This document shows positions 1-5,810 of a stretch of 15,730 bases of DNA, in pieces. Position numbers and translations under genes: made by a program. The DNA comes from an uncultured Collinsella sp. (lineage in GTDB: Bacteria > Actinomycetota > Coriobacteriia > Coriobacteriales > Coriobacteriaceae), in the NCBI GenBank assembly GCA_902494715.1, contig CABUUJ010000050.1:1-15730 (forward strand), given 5' to 3'. How positions within the stretch are numbered: the stretch's first letter is position 1; every line of letters begins with the position of its first letter. The notes beneath the pieces are model-generated. The model saw nothing but the letters and a program-made list of their open reading frames with translations, made no database searches and was not told the DNA's origin.

Positions 1-4
1 GGCA

Positions 5-40
5 GGCCCCGCCGACCGATTGCAAGCGGTCGGCGGGGCC
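5..40. terminator. GC-rich hairpin, possible terminator of a gene left of the window
   Basis: Bases 5-18 (GGCCCCGCCGACCG) are perfectly complementary to 27-40, giving a 14-base stem with an 8-base loop. Only a weak T-rich stretch follows on the plus strand, and none on the minus strand. It could end a gene lying before the window or act as a bidirectional barrier below the lac genes. The stem is seen directly; the terminator role is inferred. Confidence 0.45.
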
Positions 41-78
41 ATTGTGGCTCTTGACAGCGGATTGGGTCATATGAGCGA

Positions 79-176
79 AAACGCCCCTAAGCGAGCAAGG
101 TGACGTGAAAGAGGAGGGCATTGGCCTTTTGGTCATGCCCGACGATTGAACGTCAGATTGCCGCTTAGGGGCGTTT
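79..176. repeat. Long imperfect inverted repeat with internal hairpin
   Basis: Bases 79-93 (AAACGCCCCTAAGCG) are perfectly complementary to 162-176. After one bulged A the stem continues: GCAAGGTGACGT (95-106) opposes ACGTCAGATTGC (150-161) with two mismatches. The apex holds a second hairpin, GGGCAT (116-121) with ATGCCC (135-140). The whole element is about 98 bases and lies just beyond the lacC 3' end. Read in the lacC direction, the outer stem is followed by TTTT, so it may end the lac transcript. It could also be a dispersed palindromic repeat. No protein signal is seen. Confidence 0.55.
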
Positions 177-189
177 GCAGCGTCGCGCC

Positions 190-217
190 GTTACGCGGTT
201 TGGTAAAACCGCGTAAC
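190..217 (-). terminator. Hairpin directly after the lacC stop
   Basis: A perfect 12-base stem (GTTACGCGGTTT, 190-201, with 206-217) closes a 4-base loop that reads TACC in the transcribed direction. It begins one base after the lacC stop codon. No U tract follows, so it is a weak intrinsic terminator at best and more likely a 3'-end stabilising hairpin. Confidence 0.45.
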
Positions 218-218
218 C

Positions 219-1154
219 CTACAGTTCAGTCACGACAACGCTGTTGTAGACCTCGTCCCAGCGGTCCATAACCAAATGCCCGGTCTTGGGATCCATGGCG
301 TTGAGCTTGCCGCAGGTATTGGCGGTCTTGAGCACCGTGACGTCGTCGGCACCAGCAGCAATGGCATGCGCAAAGCCGGCGATGGTCGAGTCGCCGGAAC
401 CCGTCGCGTTCACAGCCGCAATCGCGGGCGTCTTGGCGCGGAATGCGCGACCCTCATGGAAGCCCACCGAACCGGCAGCGCCCATCGAAACGACAACCCA
501 GGGAATGCCGGCAAAGCGGCCATCGGCGGCAAGTGCCTCGCGCAGGGCATCGACATCATCGGTCGTAAAGGACGTACCCAGTAGGCCGTTAATCTCGGTC
601 AGGTTGGGCTTTACGAGCTCAGGCTTAGCGTCGGACTCCAGCGCGGCCTCCAGCGATGCACCCGAGGTGTCGAGCAGCACCTTGGCGCCCGCCTCCTCGG
701 CAATCTTGACGAGCTCGGCATAGTAGCCGGCATCGACGCCACGCGGCAGCGAGCCCGAAAGCGTCACAACGTCCGCCTTCGATGCAAGCTCGGCGAACTT
801 GGCCGTAAAGGCCTCGAGCTCGGCCGGGGCGATCTGCGGGCCGCTCTCCAGCAGCTCGGTCTGGTTGCCCTCATGCAGGATATTCAGGCAGATGCGCGTC
901 TCGCCAGCGATGGGCACAAAGTCATTCTTGACGCCATCGGCATCCATGAGCTCGGCCATATAGGCACCCATGTGACCGCCAAGCAGGCCGGTCGCGAGCA
1001 CGTCGTCGCCCAGCTGCAGCAGCACGCGACTCACGTTAAGACCCTTGCCGCCAGCGGTCTTTTCGGGCGTCACGCGGTTAACATCGTCGATGATCAGCTT
1101 ATCGAGCTGATAGCGCGTATCAATCGATGGGTTCATGGTAACGGTCAGAATCAT
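219..1154 (-). CDS. lacC: Tagatose-6-phosphate kinase (PfkB family)
   Basis: This 311-residue sugar-phosphate kinase is expected to convert tagatose-6-phosphate and ATP to tagatose-1,6-bisphosphate in the cytoplasm. The PfkB/1-phosphofructokinase signatures are visible: the N-terminal glycine-rich GGKGLNVSRVL (residues 35-45) and the C-terminal NATGSGDSTIAGF (249-261), whose Asp255 is the catalytic-base position. The length is normal for LacC. The ATG has a good ribosome site, AGGAG six bases upstream. It lies 53 bases after lacX as the last gene of the lacA-lacB-lacX-lacC series. 1-Phosphofructokinase (FruK) is the nearest alternative by sequence; the lacAB context decides for LacC. Confidence 0.88.
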   Translation of the reverse strand: MILTVTMNPSIDTRYQLDKLIIDDVNRVTPEKTAGGKGLNVSRVLLQLGDDVLATGLLGGHMGAYMAELMDADGVKNDFVPIAGETRICLNILHEGNQTELLESGPQIAPAELEAFTAKFAELASKADVVTLSGSLPRGVDAGYYAELVKIAEEAGAKVLLDTSGASLEAALESDAKPELVKPNLTEINGLLGTSFTTDDVDALREALAADGRFAGIPWVVVSMGAAGSVGFHEGRAFRAKTPAIAAVNATGSGDSTIAGFAHAIAAGADDVTVLKTANTCGKLNAMDPKTGHLVMDRWDEVYNSVVVTEL

Positions 1155-1207
1155 GTTGAACTCCTATTCCGGGGCGGCATAACCCGCCCCAAGCATACGA
1201 TAACTCG

Positions 1208-2089
1208 TTAAAGGATCTCGATCTCAAAGCCGCGGGTGACGGTCTCCCCCGGCTTGGCCACCAGGCAGCCACGCTTGTGCTCCAGAATATCGTCCTCGTC
1301 GGAGCAGGTGGACAGGCCGCCCCACGGTTCCACGGCCACAAAGTCACCCTCGGGCTTGCTCCACACAATCAGGTATGGCATATCGGGGAACGTCAGGCGC
1401 ACACCCTTGTCCTCGGTTTTCTTGGTCAGGGTAACCACGCGGCTCTCGAGCACGTCAAAGATGGTCTCCGCGAAGTCGAAGAGTTCGTGGGTAAGCGGCA
1501 GGTTCTGGCCGATCATGGGGTTCTTACTGCGATGCTCAACATCAATCAGGCCCGTCGAGGGAACGGCAGTACAGAGCTCGGCGGCCTCACGCTGCTCAAA
1601 ACGGAGTTCGTAATCGTCATAGGACTCACCCTCGTCGAGCGGGCACTTAAAGCCGGGATGACCGCCCACAAAGAACGGCATGTCCTCGGTGCCCTCATTG
1701 GACACCTCGTACGACACGGCCACCTTTTCCGAATCGATCGTGTAACGAGCAACGATCTTAAACGGATACGGATACTGCTCGAGCAGCTCGGCGTGGTCGG
1801 CAGAGCTTAGGCTCAGCGCAACCATGCTGTCGCCCTGCTCCTCAAGCTTCCACTCCTGCTTGCGGGCAAAGCCGTGACGGGCAAGCTTAACCTCGCGGCC
1901 GCCCATGGTCATCGCGCGGCCGTCACGAAGGCCGCCGCAAATCGGAAAGCAAATGGGCGCCTGGCCCGACCAGACCGAAGGATCGCCCTGCCACAGGTAC
2001 TCACGACCGTTAGCTATAATCGAGGTGAACGATCCGCCAGCCGTGCTCAGTGCCACGCGAACAGAACCGTTATCAAGAACAAACTCCAT
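1208..2089 (-). CDS. lacX: LacX-type aldose 1-epimerase family protein
   Basis: A 293-residue protein of the galactose mutarotase-like fold that closely resembles lactococcal LacX (shared GQAPICFPICGGLR-type block near residue 42, RHGF, GGHPGF, VEPWGGLST). Family catalytic positions are present: His72, His144 in GGHPGF and Glu254 in VEPW. It probably interconverts anomers of a sugar or phosphosugar in the lac pathway; the true substrate of LacX is not established. An in-frame Met 11 codons upstream (2122) is rejected because GGGAAGG lies at the right distance before the 2089 ATG. In lactococci lacX ends the operon, whereas here it sits between lacB and lacC. Confidence 0.85.
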   Translation of the reverse strand: MEFVLDNGSVRVALSTAGGSFTSIIANGREYLWQGDPSVWSGQAPICFPICGGLRDGRAMTMGGREVKLARHGFARKQEWKLEEQGDSMVALSLSSADHAELLEQYPYPFKIVARYTIDSEKVAVSYEVSNEGTEDMPFFVGGHPGFKCPLDEGESYDDYELRFEQREAAELCTAVPSTGLIDVEHRSKNPMIGQNLPLTHELFDFAETIFDVLESRVVTLTKKTEDKGVRLTFPDMPYLIVWSKPEGDFVAVEPWGGLSTCSDEDDILEHKRGCLVAKPGETVTRGFEIEIL

Positions 2090-2467
2090 AGGAGCCTTCC
2101 CTTTCTTACGACAGCCCGCCAAGTCAATAGGGCTGATAGAGAACCGGCCCGCGCCCCCTCACAGAAACGCGAGCCGTCATTTAAGATACTGCAGAATGCC
2201 CGGGACCGCCAAAATCAAAGCACACAAGCTCAGCAAGCAAAAGTGTTATCGGAGCAGCTCGCCGTACCAGAACGCTTCGCAACAACAGCGGCACAACCCC
2301 ACAGGCACCCTCAACGTCAGCGAGCGGCGTTCAGGTGCCCCAGGTCGCCGTGAAAGAGGAGCGACGCGTACTTTATGTACGCGAGCGACGGTTTGAGCGG
2401 CGAGATGGGGTGCCAAGCGCCGCGCAGCGTCGACAGGTCCGGCGTTCGGTAGAACGCCGGAACCTCC
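2090..2467. other. Gene-free gap between lacB and lacX with several hairpins
   Basis: No credible coding sequence is seen in these 378 bases. Besides the hairpin after lacB (2439-2460), there is a 7-base stem at 2365-2383 (CGCGTAC, loop TTTAT, GTACGCG) and an imperfect stem at 2304-2339 (GGCACC with GGTGCC). GTGAAAGAGGAG at 2350-2361 also occurs at 105-116 inside the structure beyond lacC. The gap is unusually long for genes that otherwise look co-transcribed, so it may hold a processing site, a repeat element or a second promoter for lacX-lacC. Confidence 0.5.
2439..2460 (-). other. Hairpin directly after the lacB stop
   Basis: A perfect 9-base stem (CCGGCGTTC with GAACGCCGG) closes a loop that reads TACC on the transcribed strand, the same loop as the hairpin after lacC. 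It starts seven bases after the lacB TAA; between them is GGAGGTT, a Shine-Dalgarno-like string with no start codon in range. There is no U tract, so an mRNA-stabilising or partial-attenuation role is more likely than termination. Confidence 0.5.
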
Positions 2468-2992
2468 TTAGTCGTGGTATTCGCCGCGGTCCCACTTCTC
2501 CAGGAACTCGTCAAAGAAGTGCGGGTCAGCCTGAGCCTCGGCGTCGGCCTTATTGCAGGCGTCGATCTTGGCGATCAGGGCGTCGTGCTCGGGAGTCTTC
2601 TCGTAGGGCTCCTCAAGGAAGGCAAGCATGATATCGGCCATCAGGAACTCGCCGGTGATCTTGCCGCCAAAGCCCACGATGTTGGCGTTGAGCTCGCGAC
2701 GGGCATACAGGGCAGAGGTCATGTCGCGAACCAGGGCGCAGCGGGCGCCGGGAACCTTGTTGACGGCGTTGGTGATGCCGATGCCGGTGCCGCACAGGGC
2801 CACGCCAAAGTCGGCCTTGCCGCTGGCAACAGCCTCGCCCACGGCCTTACCGTAGATGGGATAGTGCGTACGGGTGTGGCTGTAGGTGCCGCAGTCGAGC
2901 ACCTTGTAGCCAGCCTGCTCCAGGCGGTCGGCCAGATAGATCTTCTCGTCCGTAACGATATGGTCGCAACCGATTGCGATGGTCTTCTTCAT
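2468..2992 (-). CDS. lacB: Galactose-6-phosphate isomerase subunit LacB
   Basis: A 174-residue member of the RpiB/LacA/LacB family. With LacA it forms the isomerase that converts D-galactose-6-phosphate to D-tagatose-6-phosphate. The active-site loop CGTGIGI (residues 67-73), the GCDH start and the LacB tail EFLEKWDRGEYHD are all present and match streptococcal and lactococcal LacB nearly block for block. The start is supported by AAAGGA seven bases upstream. It lies 63 bases after lacA on the same strand and is almost certainly co-transcribed with it. Nothing looks truncated. Confidence 0.95.
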   Translation of the reverse strand: MKKTIAIGCDHIVTDEKIYLADRLEQAGYKVLDCGTYSHTRTHYPIYGKAVGEAVASGKADFGVALCGTGIGITNAVNKVPGARCALVRDMTSALYARRELNANIVGFGGKITGEFLMADIMLAFLEEPYEKTPEHDALIAKIDACNKADAEAQADPHFFDEFLEKWDRGEYHD

Positions 2993-3055
2993 CAGAACGT
3001 CCTTTCGTCTGAATTCACAAGTTGAGGTAGAAGTTCGAGTTCTCGGTGGCTCTCG

Positions 3056-3484
3056 TTAGGCCATCTTGTTGAGCATGTCGACACGGATCTGGTGACGGCC
3101 GCCGGCGTACTGAGCGCGCAGGAACTCGCGGGCGATCTTCTTGGCGACCTCGGTGCCCACAACGCCCGGGCCCATGGTGACCATGCGCGAGCCGTTGTGC
3201 TCGCGGGTCATGTAAGCGGAACGCTCATCGGAAATGTTGGCGACAACCATGCCCTTGATCTTGACGGCGGCCATATAGGAGCCGACGCCGTACTTATCGA
3301 ATGCAAAGCCCTGGGAATCCTTGTGCTCCAGCAGGTCCTTGGCAACGGCGGTGGCGGAATCGACAAAGTCCGCGGCAGGGGTCTCGGAATAGTCGACGAC
3401 CTCGTGACCGTCAGCGATGAGCATCTCCTTGATGGACTCCTTCATCGACATACCGTCGGCATCGGAAGCGATTACAACCCTCAT
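3056..3484 (-). CDS. lacA: Galactose-6-phosphate isomerase subunit LacA
   Basis: A 142-residue partner of LacB in galactose-6-phosphate isomerase. It carries typical LacA features: DKYGVGSYMAAVKIKGM where LacB has its CGTG loop, SDERSAYMTREHN, and the tail GGRHQIRVDMLNKM. The absence of the CGTG cysteine is normal for LacA. The start is fixed by AAGGAGG five bases before the ATG. It is the first gene of the minus-strand lac series, with the likely promoter and operators in 3485-3720. Confidence 0.94.
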   Translation of the reverse strand: MRVVIASDADGMSMKESIKEMLIADGHEVVDYSETPAADFVDSATAVAKDLLEHKDSQGFAFDKYGVGSYMAAVKIKGMVVANISDERSAYMTREHNGSRMVTMGPGVVGTEVAKKIAREFLRAQYAGGRHQIRVDMLNKMA

Positions 3485-3715
3485 GACATCCTCCTTGAGA
3501 GATACGCAGGTGCGCAGTTTCTGTTTGGAAGTGTTGAATCGCGTTCAGGTCCGGGCATCTGAATGTGCGGTTCTTCACTGTTCATGTTTATTTGAACACA
3601 TTCGAACAGTAACTGCAACAACTATTTGTTTATCTTTGTTCTTTTTTGATCAAATACCGTTCACGGATGATTGCTGACCATTTGGGCCCGGCGCGGACGT
3701 AGCGACCATGTGCCC
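3485..3715 (-). promoter_or_regulatory. lacA upstream control region
   Basis: This AT-rich region contains several short symmetric elements: TGTTCA (3579-3584) with TGAACA (3593-3598), ACTGTTC (3577-3583) with GAACAGT (3604-3610), TTGTTCTTTTTTG (3636-3648) and CCGTTCACGG (3657-3666). The last two recur upstream of lacF. GTCCGGGCAT (3549-3558) also occurs in the lacF leader. TTGATC on the minus strand (3649-3654) could be a -35 box, but no convincing -10 follows, so the exact promoter is not assigned. The shared elements suggest that lacA and lacF answer to the same factor. Confidence 0.55.
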
Positions 3716-3757
3716 AACAAACAAAAGGGCGGCCGAGAACGTGTCTCGGCCGCCCTT
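3716..3757 (-). terminator. Rho-independent terminator of the membrane protein gene
   Basis: A 12-base perfect stem (GGGCGGCCGAGA, 3727-3738, with 3744-3755), extended by two A-T pairs, has a 5-base loop. On the minus strand it is followed by TTTTGTTTGTTG. This is a strong intrinsic terminator 35 bases after the stop of the 3792-4793 gene. It isolates that gene from the lacA promoter. Confidence 0.9.
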
Positions 3758-3791
3758 CGGCGGTATGCCCCGGTATATACAGCTGTTTTAG

Positions 3792-4793
3792 TTACTCGGA
3801 CTGCCCGCCCTTCTTGGCATGCTTGGACGGAGCGCTCAGAAAGCGGCCCGTCAAATAGTTCGCCGGGCCGGAAATATCAATCCCCAGCAGCACATGCCCC
3901 AGCCACAAAAACGCCGCGAGCACCAGCAATGGAATCACGCACGAGGTCACGATCATCACGATGACGCCTTCGATCAGATCGGTCACCTGCTGCACGATCT
4001 CGTCGGTCATCTGCTTGGCGCCGCTGGTCACCGACGTAATAAGGCTCGAGGCCCCATCGGTCAGCTGCTCAAGCACATTCTTGTTTTCCGTAGTCTCGGA
4101 CTTCTTCTCGCTCTTTGTGGAGCTCGTCTTGCTCGCTTCAGTCGCCTTTTGCTCTGCCTGCTCGATACTCACCTGATACGTTTCATCGACCTTCTGCGAC
4201 ACCCATACGCTTGCGGGCACCAACACCATGCCAATTATGGCGACCACCAGCACACGCGTTGCCACGCGGCGAATGACTGTGCTCGTGCTCCAGCGTCCGT
4301 GAATGCCAAGTGAGATCGCAAAGAGCACCAGCGCAAACGGGATCAGGATGCCCAGGCCAACCGACCACAAAATCGTAAGCAAATATTTCTCTAGGTATAG
4401 CACGGCAAGCACGATACCAAGGTTGCCTGAAAGCTGTGCGAGCTGCTCGGCAACCGGTGTCCCCGTATCGCCCGGCAGCGCAGTGATACCCGCAGATAGG
4501 GCGACGCACGAGGTCGTGAGCGCCAAAACATTGCCCTTCTTTTGATCGATGACTTCGATGGTGGAGTCCCAAGTTTTGGTATCGGCAAAATGCGGACGAG
4601 CTACAAAGCCCGACAGGAGTGCCAGTACCACGAGCGCAACGATAAAGCCAATCTGTAGCTTTTTGTTTGCGCACACAATATCGGACAGGCTGGGCTGTAG
4701 CTCGGCTACCGTCGTATGCTCAGTTATCTGGACAGGACGCCCATGGGCCATCTCGTGCGCGTCTCTTTTTTGTATTGACCCGTTATCCGGCAT
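3792..4793 (-). CDS. Membrane protein of unknown function
   Basis: A 333-residue protein I do not recognise. About six hydrophobic segments are visible near residues 46-65, 88-106, 123-142, 145-165, 180-198 and 277-304. Between the fifth and sixth lies a stretch rich in Ser, Thr, Lys and Glu (about 200-240), then an amphipathic helix-like part (240-276). The tail is basic (HAKKGG). No catalytic or transport motif is seen. GAGGAGG seven bases before the ATG makes the start secure. It has its own terminator and probably its own promoter, so it seems to be transcribed apart from the lac genes. A direct lac role is not indicated. Confidence 0.8.
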   Translation of the reverse strand: MPDNGSIQKRDAHEMAHGRPVQITEHTTVAELQPSLSDIVCANKKLQIGFIVALVVLALLSGFVARPHFADTKTWDSTIEVIDQKKGNVLALTTSCVALSAGITALPGDTGTPVAEQLAQLSGNLGIVLAVLYLEKYLLTILWSVGLGILIPFALVLFAISLGIHGRWSTSTVIRRVATRVLVVAIIGMVLVPASVWVSQKVDETYQVSIEQAEQKATEASKTSSTKSEKKSETTENKNVLEQLTDGASSLITSVTSGAKQMTDEIVQQVTDLIEGVIVMIVTSCVIPLLVLAAFLWLGHVLLGIDISGPANYLTGRFLSAPSKHAKKGGQSE

Positions 4794-4831
4794 TTGGATA
4801 CCTCCTCATTCCGGCCTGTATTGCGGGTGAA

Positions 4832-4837
4832 AGTATA
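4832..4837 (-). promoter_or_regulatory. Possible -10 box for the membrane protein gene
   Basis: TATACT on the minus strand matches the -10 consensus at five of six positions and lies about 40 bases before the start codon. No clear -35 box is found at the right distance. CCGAACGG (4854-4861) lies just upstream. Confidence 0.35.
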
Positions 4838-4909
4838 CCCATCCAGCGAAAAACCGAACGGGAGGGCGTGCAGAAGCTCCATAACGCTGCTAGTCGAACA
4901 GTGCCATTT

Positions 4910-5063
4910 CAAAACTATGCCGGTTTACTACGATAAAACCGATAGGACCGACCACATTTGCTATTAGTAGAAAATGACAAGCGTTCTACCTGCGGCTTTG
5001 ATAACGCTGTTCTTTCCATAGTTGAAAGAATGCGATTCATCGTAGTAAACCGGCATAGTTTTG
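4910..5063. repeat. 154-base element bounded by perfect 25-base inverted repeats
   Basis: Bases 4910-4934 are the exact reverse complement of 5039-5063; the core of the arm is CTATGCCGGTTTACTACGAT. Inside are two further stems: AGCGTT (4980-4985) with AACGCT (5003-5008), and TTCTTTC (5010-5016) with GAAAGAA (5024-5030). The interior has no credible coding sequence. It lies between lacF (and its terminator) and the membrane protein gene, ending 117 bases before that start codon. No clear target-site duplication flanks it. It may be a MITE-like palindromic element or a structured RNA; the sequence alone does not decide. Confidence 0.7.
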
Positions 5064-5142
5064 TAACCGACAGGCCGATTCGGCACCGCAGCAAACCCAA
5101 TTACCCGTTTTCTTCCATCCTCAAAGGATCAAATGCATGGCA

Positions 5143-5189
5143 GGAGTGTCCCAAACTGCCGGCAGATAAGGAACGTCCCCAAGTGCCGG
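5143..5189. repeat. REP-like pair of 20-base repeats
   Basis: GGAGTGTCCCAAACTGCCGG (5143-5162) and GGAACGTCCCCAAGTGCCGG (5170-5189) are imperfect direct repeats 27 bases apart. CTGCCGGCAG (5156-5165) is a perfect palindrome, and CCGGCA (5159-5164) can also pair with TGCCGG (5184-5189). The pattern resembles REP/BIME-type extragenic repeats mobilised by REP-associated transposases; no such transposase is in the window. Confidence 0.45.
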
Positions 5190-5196
5190 GTAAACA

Positions 5197-5230
5197 GAAA
5201 AAGCCCTGTCGCGAATGCGGCAGGACTTTT
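5197..5230 (-). terminator. Rho-independent terminator of lacF
   Basis: On the minus strand AGTCCTGCCGC pairs with GCGACAGGGCT (one mismatch, one G-T pair) around the loop ATTC, followed by TTTTTCTGTTT. It lies about 30 bases after the lacF stop, so lacF transcription is expected to end here. Confidence 0.85.
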
Positions 5231-5257
5231 GGAAGGGAACTTGGTTGTGAGGGCTCG

Positions 5258-5596
5258 TTAGGCGAGCTTGGCCTCGAGCTCGGCGATGCGCTTGTAGGCA
5301 TCGATGGTAAAGCGGGTCTGCTTCTCCAGGATCATAGTGGTCATGAGAGTGTCCTGAGCGTGAGCCATGATGAAGGTCATCTCCATCTCGCCACCGCCGG
5401 CCTCCTGCGAAAGCAGCTTGGTCTGCGTGTCGTGGGCACCGATGAGCGCATCGCTGGCATCCTTGTGCAGCTGCTCGGCCTTCTCAAAATCACCCTCGCG
5501 AGCAGCATCGAGCGCTGCAAGCAGATCGGTCTGGGCGTCACCTGCGTATGCGACGATCTCGAATCCAACCATCGAGATTTCTTCTTTGGTTGCCAT
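5258..5596 (-). CDS. lacF: PTS lactose/cellobiose-family EIIA component
   Basis: A 112-residue cytoplasmic EIIA of the lactose/cellobiose PTS family that carries phosphate from HPr to the EIIB domain. The active-site histidine is His79 in MAHAQDTLMTT, and Asp82 matches the metal-binding Asp at the centre of the LacF trimer. The length is typical (100-115). AAAGGA seven bases before the ATG supports the start. It is the only EIIA in the window, yet two EIICB proteins are encoded, so it probably serves both. In most lactose operons lacF is next to lacE; here it stands alone with its own promoter and terminator. Confidence 0.93.
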   Translation of the reverse strand: MATKEEISMVGFEIVAYAGDAQTDLLAALDAAREGDFEKAEQLHKDASDALIGAHDTQTKLLSQEAGGGEMEMTFIMAHAQDTLMTTMILEKQTRFTIDAYKRIAELEAKLA

Positions 5597-5760
5597 ATTG
5601 CGTTCCTTTCACATATGAACCAATGGAGAGCATCGCGTCCGGGCATACGCGCTGCGTTCTGTATGGCAGAAACATTAACATTCAAACAAAAAAGAACAAC
5701 GCAAAACATAATTTCAAGCTATGAACGGTCAATTTTCGCCCGTGAACGGTTTCCAAACCA
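5597..5760 (-). promoter_or_regulatory. lacF leader and operator-like elements
   Basis: CAAAAAAGAACAA (5687-5699) is the reverse complement of a 13-base string upstream of lacA and would overlap the predicted transcription start, as a repressor site would. CCGTGAACGG (5740-5749) is the reverse complement of the lacA element CCGTTCACGG. GTCCGGGCAT (5637-5646) also recurs upstream of lacA. A poor match to the LacI-type operator (11 of 16, at 5666-5681) is not counted. Confidence 0.5.
5705..5732 (-). promoter_or_regulatory. Predicted sigma-70-type promoter of lacF
   Basis: On the minus strand TTGACC (5727-5732) and TATGTT (5705-5710) are separated by 16 bases, matching -35 and -10 consensus at five and four of six positions. 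Transcription would start near 5698, about 100 bases before the lacF ATG. Confidence 0.5.
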
Positions 5761-5810
5761 TTTCGAACAATATCAAACATGATTAACGGAAACCCAAACA
5801 GGACCGCGCC

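Noticed and set aside
2317..2514. Small minus-strand frame crossing the lacB end and the following gap
   Set aside because: It overlaps lacB in another frame, has no ribosome site and passes through the hairpins after lacB.
5666..5681. Possible LacI-type operator upstream of lacF
   Set aside because: On the minus strand it matches the module 1 site at only 11 of 16 positions and lacks the central CG and the outer CAT.
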